This document shows positions 53,601 through 61,962 of a DNA stretch of 64,000 nucleotides, piece after piece (position 1 is the first letter of the stretch; each line of letters begins with the position of its first letter). The position numbers were made by a program, and so were the translations under genes. This DNA comes from Enchytraeus crypticus (Eukaryota; Annelida; Clitellata; Enchytraeida; Enchytraeidae), in the NCBI GenBank assembly GCA_905160935.1, contig CAJHZI010000265.1:255001-319000 (forward strand), in the 5' to 3' direction. The notes under the pieces were generated by a model. The model was not told the DNA's origin. It did not search any database and worked only from the letters and a program-made list of their open reading frames with translations.

Positions 53601-56385
53601 TATACGGGAAATGGTCTAAATTGCCTAACGGTTTAAACATGTGGTATTAAAAGTGATAGATATTGACATCGTTGATCATTTCACTAAATGCGTGTTTACG
53701 TTTTAAGTCATTGAGTGGGCCGAGCCAATAGCATGTCGGAAAGTTGTTCGACGACGGATTTGTGGGTACGGGATTTCAAACCAGTGCTCGCAACGTAACT
53801 GGTAGAAATTCTAGACAGGAAACTGTCGTTAAACTAGTCTTTATGTTATACACTGCGAGAGTGAAAATAAACTAAACACGAAAACTAAGTTTGCTTTGAA
53901 TATATGCCAAAACTTATTCAATGAGCCATATATGCTCTTTAAGGTTACACAGGTGAGATTTGAATAGGGGTGGGTATTACCAGATAACGTCTCATTAAAC
54001 ATCACAGACTAATCCAAATAAATTACGTGTTCTATCAGTTTTTTAACGGTTAGAATGTACCTTTAAGTGTAGTATTGCCATTCCATGAAAATACTTTTTA
54101 CCCAATACCACTCGGAATAAATGAATGAGAAAATTAGTTTACTTCACAACGAAACAGTAGTTGCAAGTCAACTGAACTTACAAGTAGTATTTCTATAGCT
54201 CCCAGTAGATACATGCAGGTAGCTAGCGTGTTAGCCAGATAGAAGCATATCCCAATGGAACCTCCGCACTCAGGTCCAAGGTTCCGGGACAGCATGTAAT
54301 AGGATCCGCCAGCTAACAACATAAACAGTAAATCATGTTACAATTTTCTCCACTGATTACACGTAAACCTATGATTTTAAACTAACCAGTTAGGAAGTTT
54401 TAACACATTAATAATTAATAATATCAGATTTTCGCTGCTGAATTTAATTTCAATTTCGATAAGAGTCTAATATCAGAAGGTCGACAGCATTTCATAAAGT
54501 AAATCTATAAGACGAAGTAGTTTGGTACACAACATGAGATTTCAGGAAAATTATTTTAGTTTTATAAAATGTTACAAATGTTGTAAAATTGGGGATGATG
54601 TCTACAATTGTCAACATTAATTCATGCAACATCTTGTTACTGAAATTCTTCAATAACTAGTATACAAGCACGAGACCATAATGATTATTCCTTGATCAAA
54701 CGGAAACGTGATGCTGTAGCTACGGAGACACTAGTAGCAAATATTTTCAGCAGCAAATCGTGCTGCTACAGATGCAATAAGAAATAGTTTGAGAGTCGTG
54801 AATTGATTTATCAATACAACAAGAATCAACGAAACACGAGAGGATCACAGGACTTATATCATAGCAACATCCAAGAAACCCTTCTCGTTAGCACTGATAT
54901 TCTCCACTATTGCTACTTTTCAATGCAACACGAATCCTCTACCACTTTCAGTCAAAAAGACATGATAACAACAGATGCGCACTAAACAACCTTTATATCG
55001 ATTTCCTTCCTTCTGCAGTAAAATACAGATTTTAAATTTATTATTGCAGGTCGGATATTGATAATGAATTAAAAAATAAATGTAAATATTAAATATTAAC
55101 AATAACGGCCGTTTAAAAAAATACTAAATGATGTTAAGAACGTAATGAAAGTGAAGCATTGACAAAATGCGCAAATATGCATGTACATACATAAGTATCT
55201 TGTTCTAAGTTAAATATATTATATTAATATATTAATATTAAATATTAATATATCTATCAAGCAATCAAGTATGGTAATTACTAATATTAATTCAAGTATA
55301 TAAAGAATATTAGTGCTTAATAATTTTCAAATGTATAAGTAGTGTATATATATATAAAATTAATTATAAATATTTGGAAGTCTGATATGTATAGGCCTAT
55401 TAAATTTATCATGACTACTTATAGATTCACACTCATTAGCATATTCATGACTACTATATTTGCAGCTAAATAAAATATTCGAACAATACACGAAGAGTAA
55501 ATTGAATTTAAAGAGACTACAGGTTCGACTACAGACTTTTGAGTATTTTAAACCAATTATTTTAATCTTCAGTCTACAAACCTTGCACCATTCCATTGGT
55601 AGCAATAGCACTTAGCGATATACAGGTTACGAATGTCTGCAAAACAATGACACTAGTTACAAATTAGGTTCGTCTTATGTTTAGCGAACAAAACAGCATT
55701 CTGACCAAACTAACAAATTCAAAGTTACAGAGGATACCAATTTTAAAGTCTTTACTAATAACTATATATGTCTAAAATTGTTTTGTGGAATTAGAGACAA
55801 CAGAGATCAGAAATTAAATCTAAGAAACAACATGATTCAAATAAACCCTACATCTCTCGTGGCTTAGTGACCAGTGGGTGACTGCTACAGAACCTTGAAA
55901 TTGGAAGGCGATCAGCTATACGATTTTATCGAGAAATTTACAATTACAACTTCAGTATCGATTCAATATATAACATGCAATATATTTCAGTGTTGAAGAA
56001 ATATCGTCTTAAAGTCAGTTTCCTTGCCATAAAATATCTGTGACGGACGGTTCGAAATCCGTCTGAACGTTTTCAATCAAGTGGATCTCTCTAACTCTCT
56101 CTCTCTCTTAGTGCACTGCCTACTGGCAGGTCCGTGGTATATAACGCCTCCACTATTCTCTATCTTCCGTTTTCCTCTTCACGCCCACATATGAGTGGAT
56201 CTTTAAATCATCTATTATATTCCTTTACATAAACCATTATTCTTTGAGAATCTGCACATGATGAGGTGAACCCGCTATGCCTTCCTCAGCTTCGACTAAC
56301 ATTTACTGGGCAGAGGCATCATTCCCTGAGAAAACAATCCTGCTTACTCATACAATCCTGTTTATCCATTTTCAAGTGGATATTT

Positions 56386-56442
<57 letters not shown>

Positions 56443-59400
56443 GAAGATACATATTAAACTATTTTGTTGTTGGATTATTATTATATTCTACTATAATATC
56501 GTTGTTATTATTGTAAATAATATTATTTTACTAGTTTTCTTTAAGGCTCAACTTACGGTGAGACAGCAGAAGAAGACCATGAAGCAGGTCTCGAGGACTC
56601 CCGAGCAGCCAGTGATCCACCCGTGACGTATAAACATGAGCAGTCCCAGAATGTGCTGAATTGTGGGGAGATATACCCCCAGCATCATACCAAGCTTAGC
56701 TTTCTGTACATACGTGCATACAACACAATGCATTGAATCAAGAATGTGCTGAATTGTGGGGAGATATACCCTAGCATCATACCAAGCTTAGCTTTCTGTA
56801 CATACGAGCATACCACACAATGCATTGAATCAAAGTACACGAATGATCTACTGCATAATATCTGGTATAATCAAATCACTGAAAGGTGACTCTATTAAGA
56901 ACATAAATACCCCAGGATGTATTTGATTGATATATTGTGCGTAGCATATATTCCGAGAATCATAACCAACTTTCTTTTTTAAAACCGCCCACTTAGCCAG
57001 TAAACAGTAGGACCTAAAGTTAAAGGATAAATAGAATATACAAGTATTTTGAATTAAAATTTTGTCGCTCTCATTGGGTTTATGACAAGTGGAATGTACT
57101 GTTTAGCTGAAGTCAGTAGCTTGTCAGTTGCAAGTCGGTAAGTTAACAGAATGGTGAGGGAATCAATTCCAGTGCCTGCCCCGTCAGTTACATATTTTAG
57201 AGGTTCAAAACGGACCTTGTATTTGACCTTGGCTTTGGCTCAACATGGGTTTTCAGCTTATTGGAATCCTTGCAGACGTCTGTTATACTCTTTTATATCT
57301 CCATCACCTACCACAAAAACTGAATTGTTCAGCACAGAAAATATGTTAATTCAAATAAAAGAAATAATACTAAAAATGTACCTTAGGTTGCTGTTTAGCC
57401 TCTTTCTCGTCTCTCTCACTCGGGTAGGTTGTATGGGTCCCAGACATCATGACCGTTTTGAGGAAAGTAGAAACCTTCGGCATTCTTTTCATGTCTTCCT
57501 GGAAAGAAGTAATTAATACAAAAACTCAAATATGTTCCCTTTCAGAAAGTACTTTGACTAAGTTTAGACTATAAATATGCAATATAATGTCTCAAAGTAT
57601 AAAATATTCTCAGGATAACACAAGGCATGTATATTTTTTAATGTTTTTACGTCAATGTTGCTAGTTATCTGAATTCACAGAAATGAAATGAGTTTAGTGA
57701 GTTACTAAACCTAAATTTGGAATTATTGAACTTCAAGATTTGAAAAGATCATAACATTACATTAGTCCATTGGGATGTACGAGGATCAAATGTCATTTTA
57801 TCATCTCAAGCATTATCACTTTAACAGAACTTTACTCTCTCTCTCTCTCTCACTCTCTCTCAGCCCTATGGCAGGACCAATTCACATATTCCTGCTCACA
57901 ATCTGCTTTCACGCTCAGTAAGAGCTCTCCATTGATCAACAGGTCATCCCATCGCAAAGGCTAAGCCTTTGCCAAACGGTATGTAACCAATAGCATATGA
58001 AATTATGGCTTCAGAGATGGTTTTCCATTGCCATCCTCAGTCTCTACTTAATCGCTTCTGCTCAATGTTGACGTCTCTGACATTGCCTTATGGCGAGGAA
58101 GCAGGCGTTAAATTCTTATTGATTGATTGATTGATGCTAACACATAGTACTTGCCTCATACAGATAGAGGTTCTCCTTGTGTTTACTCGATGATGAGGAG
58201 TCAATGATGAGGTCATGAAGTGCCTCTTCCTCCTTCCCTCCATCATAGTGATTCCTCCTCCCACCTGAGTCATGACTACCATTGACTCCGCCTCCAGCCT
58301 CGCCATCATCGGCTGCAGCCACACACACATAAATAAGTAAACACGCATTATAGTGAAATGATCAACTATGTCGATATCTATCATTTTAATATCACAAGTT
58401 TAAACCGTTAGGCAATTTAGATCATTTTCCGTGTATGCAGTCCAGTGGATACTTTCAGGTCAGCGCGGCTGGGAATCGAACCCACGAGAGTTCAATTCAC
58501 CTCAGGATCTGTCATTTAAAACTTCATGACGTTATCCCTACGCTATTGAGACATACATGTGAATTAAGTCCTTAAACTAATTATATGTCATCTTATTACA
58601 TATCACAGGCCGCCTAGTCAGTATGTATGACACCAGGTCACCAGCGATAAAAGATGTATTACCATAAGGATGGTTGTTAAAGTGGTGGGGGGGGGGGTAC
58701 GCAGGGGAATTGCATTCCCCTAGCTCTCATTTTTCTGTGGTGTGTTCCCCTGCTGGAGACCCATATTTAGATTATAGGAGACCTGTAAATACATTATAGA
58801 TGGGTCCGAAAAATTGCATAAGGTACTTTATTTACCTTAGGAATGTCTAGTAGCACAAGCAGTTAGGAGATCAGTTATACGTTCATTTATTAGTCATATG
58901 TTCATTTCTGCGAGTTAACTGTAAGCCAGCCGTCAATCACGGACTCTCTCCCTAGAGTTCCGCCTAGTGGCAGTTCCAAGGTACATATTCGTACTTATAG
59001 TATGCTTTCGAGCACTATAAATAGCACTCCATAGATCACCAAGTTAATCAATCCCGTATAAAATGGATTTTACACCTTATACATACCTTACGCAGCCTAT
59101 AGCAATCACACAAGCGAGATAAATAAAATGTGGAATGGGACATAAAGAACAGACTATACTGACATATGTCTCAGTCTTAATAACGACCTTAGCTATAAAG
59201 ATCTACCAGAAAATTTAGAAAAGTAAATGGTAAACAGTTGCATAACCGAGAGCATTGTCTGGTAGGCGGGGTTTAACTTACATGACGGTTATGACCTATA
59301 GTGCACAGCTGTAGCTAAAATTACATCACGATAAATAATAAGCTGTAATGTCAGTGTACTAAAATACAGTACGGACGTAAACATCCTGGTTGCTTCAACG

Positions 59401-60212
59401 TAATGAAACCTTAATGGCAGCCTTATGCCGATGTTTCCTCAATAAATCTGTTTTAATTTATTAAAAATTAATAAATTAAGATTTAAAAAATGTTTTAATT
59501 CTAGGTGTGAATAAAATTTACACTAGTTGGCTTTGTAATGAAACATTTATTGGTAGGTTCCCTTTAGCGGGATATTAGTTTTTGACCGTATGGTTACGCA
59601 CATGACAATCGCATGTGGTACAGAGTTTTCATACTTATTTGCTGTTTTAGTAGTTTTGATTATTACCTCCTTCCTCTGCATGGCAATTAGTAATCGTTGC
59701 CTTTTGATGGCGCATCTAATGCAGCCGGTGCGGACTTTAGAATAACCTTCCAACATCCTCAAGTTTTTCATAAAGTTTTTCATTCAAATCTATCAGTCAA
59801 CACTCGGACTTCTAAGGTGGTCACCCAACCATGTACTAACCGAGCACGAAGCGTTAAATCCTGTCCACAATTCTCACATGTAGGAATATAGATTCATATA
59901 GACATGCATAACTTACATAAAAATATTGCGCAATGTTCTACAGCATACATAGGCCACATAATTCCTACAGAATAACGCCTTAAATATAAACAACATTTGC
60001 CCCGCCTTAATATTTATATTTACTGATGACGATACATTGCTTAAAATGAATTTATTTTCAATTTATAAAAGTTACATAAAATTAAAATTTAATCTCTCAT
60101 GTCATAATGAAATGATAATATTTTTGCCATCTATCAGTTTAAAATTGACAATTAATAAAATTGACAGATTGTGTATTCAAATTTATTTAGATACCGAATC
60201 ATTTTAGTTCGT

Positions 60213-60289
<77 letters not shown>

Positions 60290-61962
60290 GTAGGTAGGTA
60301 GGTAGGTAGGGTAGGTAGTAGGTAGGTAGGTAGGTAGATTAGTAGATAGATAGATAGAGAGACAGATAAGAGACAGACAGACAACAGACAGACAGACAGA
60401 CAGCAGACAGATAGACAATAGACCATATAGAAGATACAGACAGACAGACAGACAGACACATGACAGACAGACAGACAGACAGACAGACATGCAGACAGAC
60501 AGACATGGACAGACAGGACAGACATGACAGCAGACAGGCAGACAGGCAGACAGGCAGACAGACAGACATGACATGACAGACAGACAGACATGACAGACAT
60601 GACAGACATGACAGACATGACAGACATGACAGACATGACAGACATGACAGACATGACAGACATGACAGACATGACAGACATGACAGACATGACAGACATG
60701 ACAGACATGACAGACATGACAGACATGACAGACATGACAGACATGACAGATATGACAGACATGACAGACATGACAGACATGACAGACATGACAGACATGA
60801 CAGACATGACAGACATGACAGACATGACAGACATGACAGACATGACCGACAGACATGACAGACATGACAGACATGACAGACATGACAGACATGACAGACA
60901 TGACAGACATGACAGACATGACAGACATGACAGACATGACAGACATGACAGACATGACAGACATGACAGACATGACAGACATGACAGACATGACAGACAT
61001 GACAGACATGACAGACATGACAGACATGACAGACATGACAGACATGACAGACATGACAGACAGGACAGACATGACAGACATGACAGACATGACAGACATG
61101 ACAGACATGACAGACATGACAGACATGACAGACATGACAGACATGACAGACATGACAGACATGACAGACATGACAGACATGACATACATGACAGACATGA
61201 CAGACATGACAGACATGACAGACAGACATGACAGACATGACAGACATGACAGACATGACAGACAGACATGACAGACATGACAGACATGACAGACATGACA
61301 GACATGACAGACATGACAGACATGACAGACATGACAGACATGACAGACATGACAGACATGACAGACATGACAGACATGACAGACATGACAGACATGACAG
61401 ACATGACAGACATGACAGACATGACAGACATGACAGACATGACAGACATGACAGACATGACAGACATGACAGACATGACAGACATGACAGACATGACAGA
61501 CAGACATGACAGACATGACAGACATGACAGACATGACAGACATGACAGACATGACAGACATGACAGACATGACAGACATGACAGACATGACAGACATGAC
61601 AGACATGACAGACATGACAGACATGACAGACATGACAGACATGACAGACATGACAGACATGACAGACATGACAGACATGACAGACATGACAGACATGACA
61701 GACATGACAGACATGACAGACATGACAGACATGACAGACATGACAGACATGACAGACATGACCGACCGACCGACCGACCGACCGACCGACCGACCGACCG
61801 ACCGACCGACCGACCGACCGACCGACCGACCGACCGACTGACTGACCGACCGACTGACTGACTGATTGATTGATTGATTGAGGTACCTGGGTAATCCGCA
61901 GAAGTATCAGGGTGAAACTTAACAGTAAATCTTCCTTTACGTCCAGCACCCTCTTCCGTCAT
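35607..61962 (-). CDS. K-Cl cotransporter gene (SLC12A4-7 / KCC family), 24 coding exons
   Basis: Coupled K+ and Cl- export across the plasma membrane (cell volume and chloride control). The exons I assigned sum to 3444 nt, with all phases compatible: 1147 residues, the usual KCC size. The order matches KCCs: a cytoplasmic N-terminus with an RFTV motif (residues 11-14, SPAK/OSR1 docking type), TM1 from about 127 ([16 protein letters not shown]), TM3 with [11 protein letters not shown], a large Cys-rich glycosylatable loop (about 290-385), TM6 FPSVTG, TM11-12 near 575-640, and a long cytoplasmic C-terminus ending VTMYS. Two threonines that WNK-SPAK signalling phosphorylates in vertebrate KCCs are kept (T915 in [10 protein letters not shown]1083 in RMHTAVQLN). 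Closer to KCC than NKCC throughout. Which vertebrate paralogue it matches cannot be said; invertebrates often have one. Confidence 0.95.
36326..36560 (-). repeat. tRNA-derived SINE (family S1)
   Basis: Inverted copy in KCC intron 23; the reverse strand reads TAATGGTTAGAGG..., GTTAGAATCCCAGCCGCGC and GAGAGTAAAATCTCGGACATTCACTGGA. Confidence 0.72.
36665..36798 (-). CDS. KCC exon 23 (second regulatory Thr)
   Basis: Acceptor TTATGTAG, donor [31 protein letters not shown]1083 corresponds to human KCC3 T1048. Then [20 protein letters not shown]. Confidence 0.95.
37047..37879. mobile_element. Foldback element with ~385-bp inverted arms
   Basis: The left arm begins TACACTGTGTTTTTTATAAC and the right arm ends with its near-exact complement. 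The arms (about 37047-37431 and 37497-37879) pair over most of their length around a 65-bp GC-richer centre. TA sits at the ends, suggesting a TA target. No transposase, so non-autonomous. It lies in KCC intron 22. Confidence 0.82.
38421..38510 (-). repeat. ATT-tailed dispersed repeat (family S3)
   Basis: Inverted relative to 13217-13313: AATAATAATAA tail, then TTTCCTCATCCAAGGATGATG and GGGACATCCCCACAGCACAC. Directly abuts the S2 copy at 38511. Confidence 0.65.
38511..38645 (+). repeat. SINE-like repeat (family S2)
   Basis: CTGGAGCCAGTGGCGATGTCGG...GTGGTTCAAATCCTGAGCTC...AACTGACGTTAACATTAGC. It lies 30 bp beyond the donor of KCC exon 22. Confidence 0.7.
38676..39088 (-). CDS. KCC exon 22 (expanded Ser/Thr-rich linker)
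   Basis: Acceptor GCTGAGACAG, donor CTGA|GTGAGT. 413 bp starting with a His run, then Ser/Thr/Arg-rich sequence ([20 protein letters not shown]) before [12 protein letters not shown]. It is longer than the vertebrate equivalent as I recall it and GC-rich. Confidence 0.88.
39115..39640 (+). repeat. AT-rich minisatellite, unit about 117-121 bp
   Basis: TTTTAATTAAAATTTAAG recurs at about 39131, 39248, 39369 and 39490 with interleaved GATTAATAAGATTAAATAAG. In KCC intron 21, 27 bp before exon 22 sense-upstream. Confidence 0.8.
40042..40177 (+). repeat. Dispersed repeat with (AAC)n head (family S5)
   Basis: AACAACAACAACAAT, GTGATACTGTTATCCATGAC, AACATCGAGC and GAAGGTCCAAAACGGCGCAAATTCC. Confidence 0.68.
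40200..40312 (-). repeat. GAT-tailed dispersed repeat (family S4), 3' part
   Basis: (ATC)n, CTTCCCTTGAATCCCAG, GGGTCGGGATACGAGTAGACT and CTCTCTGTCC...CATCATATCATCAG. Confidence 0.65.
40439..40537 (-). CDS. KCC exon 21 (regulatory Thr)
   Basis: Phase 0 at both ends, acceptor TTGTACAG, donor [31 protein letters not shown]915 corresponds to the first WNK/SPAK-regulated Thr of human KCC3 (T991). Confidence 0.93.
40543..40680 (+). repeat. Dispersed repeat with (AAC)n head (family S5)
   Basis: AACAACAACAACTAGAGTGC, TGACATCGTCCATGACAACA and AAAAGGGTCCAAAAACGG. It starts six bases beyond the acceptor side of KCC exon 21. Confidence 0.65.
41267..41358 (-). CDS. KCC exon 20
   Basis: Acceptor CTAATCAG, donor [30 protein letters not shown] then [10 protein letters not shown]. 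Confidence 0.94.
42170..42300 (+). repeat. GATT-tailed dispersed repeat (family S6), 3' part
   Basis: GACGTCCCTGACATTGCC...GCGAGGAACCAGACGTTAAA and TTCTTATTGATTATTGATTGATTG; a better copy is at 57831-58135. Confidence 0.6.
42348..42554 (-). CDS. KCC exon 19
   Basis: Acceptor TATTTCAG, donor [30 protein letters not shown] and [14 protein letters not shown] are KCC/NKCC C-terminal hallmarks. Confidence 0.96.
42590..42760 (+). repeat. AAT/GAT/AGT simple-repeat tract
   Basis: Mixed AATAATGAT and AGTAGTAGT trinucleotide repeats in KCC intron 18. Confidence 0.8.
42776..42905 (+). repeat. SINE-like repeat, diverged S2
   Basis: TGGCTGAGCCGTTGGCTTGT, GTGCAGGGTTCAAATACAG and CAGGAAACTGACGCTAAACT. 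Confidence 0.5.
42915..43107 (+). repeat. GAT-tailed dispersed repeat (family S4)
   Basis: CCGTGTTGTATCTGGGTTGC, CCAACGTCAGAAAAGC, CCCGACCCTGGTTTAACTTG and GATGATGATGA. Confidence 0.7.
43612..43718 (-). CDS. KCC exon 18
   Basis: Acceptor TCTTGCAG, donor [30 protein letters not shown], a strongly conserved KCC block. Confidence 0.95.
44010..44136 (-). repeat. GAT-tailed dispersed repeat (family S4), 5' part
   Basis: GCAGCCTAGACGCTCAC, CGAATGCCCTTTCTGACGTT and TTTACGACACGTGCAGTCAC. It lies about 40 bp beyond the KCC exon 17 donor. Confidence 0.65.
44176..44264 (-). CDS. KCC exon 17
   Basis: Acceptor TATTTCAG, donor [30 protein letters not shown] and EGLRML. Confidence 0.93.
44761..44840 (-). 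CDS. KCC exon 16
   Basis: Acceptor TGTTTACAG, donor [30 protein letters not shown] matches the KCC KGLTIVGSV... region. Confidence 0.92.
45131..45535 (+). repeat. 29-bp minisatellite carrying CACGTG
   Basis: 14 units of AGTCCTACAAGCACGTGAGG plus GGTGGAGCT. Nine units keep a perfect CACGTG palindrome. In KCC intron 15. Confidence 0.9.
45659..45855 (-). CDS. KCC exon 15 (start of C-terminal domain)
   Basis: Acceptor TTTTATAG, donor [30 protein letters not shown] and [16 protein letters not shown]. Confidence 0.95.
46614..46832 (-). CDS. KCC exon 14 (TM11-TM12)
   Basis: Acceptor TGTAACAG, donor [42 protein letters not shown], then a helix ending IYKYIEYKG, nearly as in vertebrate KCCs. Confidence 0.96.
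46871..47174 (+). repeat. 26-bp minisatellite
   Basis: About 12 units of ATAGAGAACAGCAGATAATA plus GATTTC, starting about 40 bp beyond the acceptor side of KCC exon 14. Confidence 0.88.
47831..48005 (-). CDS. KCC exon 13
   Basis: Acceptor ATGCATAG, donor [30 protein letters not shown] is highly conserved; then [20 protein letters not shown]. Confidence 0.94.
48685..48882 (+). repeat. GAT-tailed dispersed repeat (family S4)
   Basis: CCAACGTCAGAAGAGGCATTCGG, GTGAGCGCCTAGGCTCCAG, GGTATGGGACAGAGGGGAGTGG and a short GATGATG end. It ends about 20 bp before the KCC exon 12 boundary. Confidence 0.68.
48904..49022 (-). CDS. KCC exon 12
   Basis: Acceptor TGGCGTAG, donor [30 protein letters not shown] and [20 protein letters not shown]. 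Confidence 0.93.
49499..49655 (-). CDS. KCC exon 11
   Basis: Acceptor TTTTGTAG, donor [30 protein letters not shown] is the KCC/NKCC hallmark after TM6; [20 protein letters not shown] is the next helix. Confidence 0.95.
50182..50292 (+). repeat. 18-bp minisatellite
   Basis: About six units of CAGCACATTCACTTACAG-type sequence in KCC intron 10. Confidence 0.85.
50372..50570 (+). repeat. 50-bp tandem array overlapping KCC exon 10 donor
   Basis: Units start at 50372, 50422, 50472 and 50522 (GTTAGACCAAT...CTCGAAACATTAAGAT...CTGTGAC). The last unit contains the exon's final bases and its donor (sense CACAG|GTTCTATC). The other units carry CACAGGCTC, CACAGGATC and CTCAGGTTC at that place. Confidence 0.88.
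50561..50695 (-). CDS. KCC exon 10 (start of TM6)
   Basis: Acceptor TTGTGCAG, donor [29 protein letters not shown] contains the TM6 ion-site motif. The exon's 3' end lies inside a 50-bp tandem array. Confidence 0.94.
51569..51675 (-). CDS. KCC exon 9 (extracellular loop)
   Basis: Acceptor TATTGCAG, donor [28 protein letters not shown] then [13 protein letters not shown]. The second Cys pair and an NDT sequon, as in the four-Cys KCC loop. Confidence 0.93.
51738..51930 (-). repeat. GAT-tailed dispersed repeat (family S4)
   Basis: ATCATCATCA, CTTCCCTTGAATCCTAG, GGCGCTCAAAACTGAATGCC and CGTGCAGTCCATGGTTGG. Confidence 0.68.
52579..52689 (-). CDS. KCC exon 8 (extracellular loop)
   Basis: Acceptor TATTTCAG, donor [20 protein letters not shown] starts the loop. 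Two Cys and the sequons NYS and NFT. Confidence 0.9.
53205..53431 (-). CDS. KCC exon 7 (TM4-TM5)
   Basis: Phase-0 acceptor TCGCGCAG, donor [29 protein letters not shown] and [20 protein letters not shown] are two membrane helices. Confidence 0.93.
53475..53686 (+). repeat. tRNA-derived SINE (family S1), best copy
   Basis: TTAATAGCGCAGGGCTAACG (A-box-like), GGGTTCGAATCCCAGCCGCG (B box), then AGAGTAAAATCTCGGACATTC and TTTAAACATGTGGTATTAAA. In KCC intron 6. Confidence 0.8.
53710..53835 (+). repeat. SINE-like repeat, diverged S2
   Basis: GTGGGCCGAGCCAATAGCATG, GTTGTTCGACGACGG, GGATTTCAAACCAGTGCTC and AGGAAACTGTCGTTAAAC. Confidence 0.5.
54182..54312 (-). CDS. KCC exon 6 (TM3)
   Basis: Acceptor GTTGTTAG, donor [27 protein letters not shown] and [14 protein letters not shown]; the Tyr of MYLLG corresponds to the K+-coordinating Tyr of human KCC1. 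Confidence 0.95.
55582..55636 (-). CDS. KCC exon 5
   Basis: 55 bp, acceptor TTTTGCAG, donor [28 protein letters not shown] is the KCC TM2 signature SxSAIATNG. Confidence 0.95.
56085..56260 (+). repeat. Dispersed repeat (family S6), 5' part
   Basis: CTCTCTCTCTCTTAGTGCACTGCC then TGGCAGGTCCGTGG. The same order CT-run, gene-like GGCAGG box occurs at 57831, 58937 and 62288. Confidence 0.5.
56388..56438 (+). repeat. (AT)n microsatellite
   Basis: About 24 AT dinucleotides in KCC intron 4. Confidence 0.95.
56557..56703 (-). CDS. KCC exon 4 (TM1 and start of TM2)
   Basis: 49 codons, acceptor ATGTACAG, donor [29 protein letters not shown] is TM1. Most KCCs have Asn where this has His134 (QHILG). 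Part of the exon and its acceptor are duplicated just upstream. Confidence 0.95.
56649..56834 (-). repeat. 93-bp tandem duplication of the 5' part of KCC exon 4
   Basis: GAATGTGCTGAATTGTGGGG starts at 56649 and 56742. The upstream copy repeats the acceptor (GTATGTACAG, exon start at 56795) and the first ~55 exon bases, but has lost one base (CCCTAGC against CCCCCAGC), so its frame is shifted. Confidence 0.88.
57382..57498 (-). CDS. KCC exon 3
   Basis: 39 codons, phase 0 at both ends, acceptor TTTCCAG, donor [26 protein letters not shown] matches the conserved pre-TM1 KCC segment (RPKVSSLL). Confidence 0.9.
57831..58135 (+). repeat. GATT-tailed dispersed repeat (family S6), longest copy
   Basis: (CT)n, CCTATGGCAGGACC, GCTTTCACGCTCAGTAAGAG, ATTGATCAACAGGTC, CATTGCCATCCTCAGTC, CATTGCCTTATGGCGAGGAAG and TTGATTGATTGATTGA. 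Confidence 0.68.
58155..58312 (-). CDS. KCC exon 2
   Basis: Acceptor GGCTGCAG, frame ADDGEAGG...[10 protein letters not shown]. The donor is GAG|GCAAGT, a GC-AG intron; no GT donor fits the phase. KENLYLYE aligns with the KCC DRNLALFEE region. Confidence 0.85.
58346..58556 (-). repeat. tRNA-derived SINE (family S1)
   Basis: The reverse strand reads GGGTTCGATTCCCAGCCGCG and TGATAGATATCGACATAGTTG. It begins 34 bp beyond the acceptor of KCC exon 2. Confidence 0.75.
58937..59060 (+). repeat. Dispersed repeat (family S6), partial
   Basis: GACTCTCTCCCTAGAGTTCC, TGGCAGTTCCAAGGTAC and AGCACTCCATAGATCACCAAG. Confidence 0.55.
60210..61880 (+). repeat. Compound satellite in KCC intron 1 (GATA, GGTA, GACA, GACATGACA, GACC, GATT)
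   Basis: In plus order: (GATA)n to about 60290, (GGTA)n to about 60340, (GACA)n to about 60585, then about 130 copies of the 9-mer ACATGACAG to about 61760, (GACC)n to about 61840, GACT and (GATT)n to 61880. The 9-mer block is interrupted by 13-bp slips near 60846, 61216, 61258 and 61497. All frames on both strands are largely open, so the long ORFs here (MTD, HDR, VMS, CLS repeats) are artefacts. Confidence 0.95.
61887..61962 (-). CDS. KCC exon 1
   Basis: ATG at 61960-61962 begins [19 protein letters not shown]. Donor CCAG|GTACCT, phase 1. The intron turns into simple repeat six bases after the donor. RFTV fits the RFx[V/I] kinase-docking pattern. Confidence 0.85.

Noticed and set aside
60152-61962. 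Long ORFs on both strands with MTD, HDR, VMS or CLS repeats
   Set aside because: They are translations of the 9-bp satellite, whose unit is a multiple of 3 and lacks stops. Only 61887-61962 is real coding sequence (KCC exon 1).
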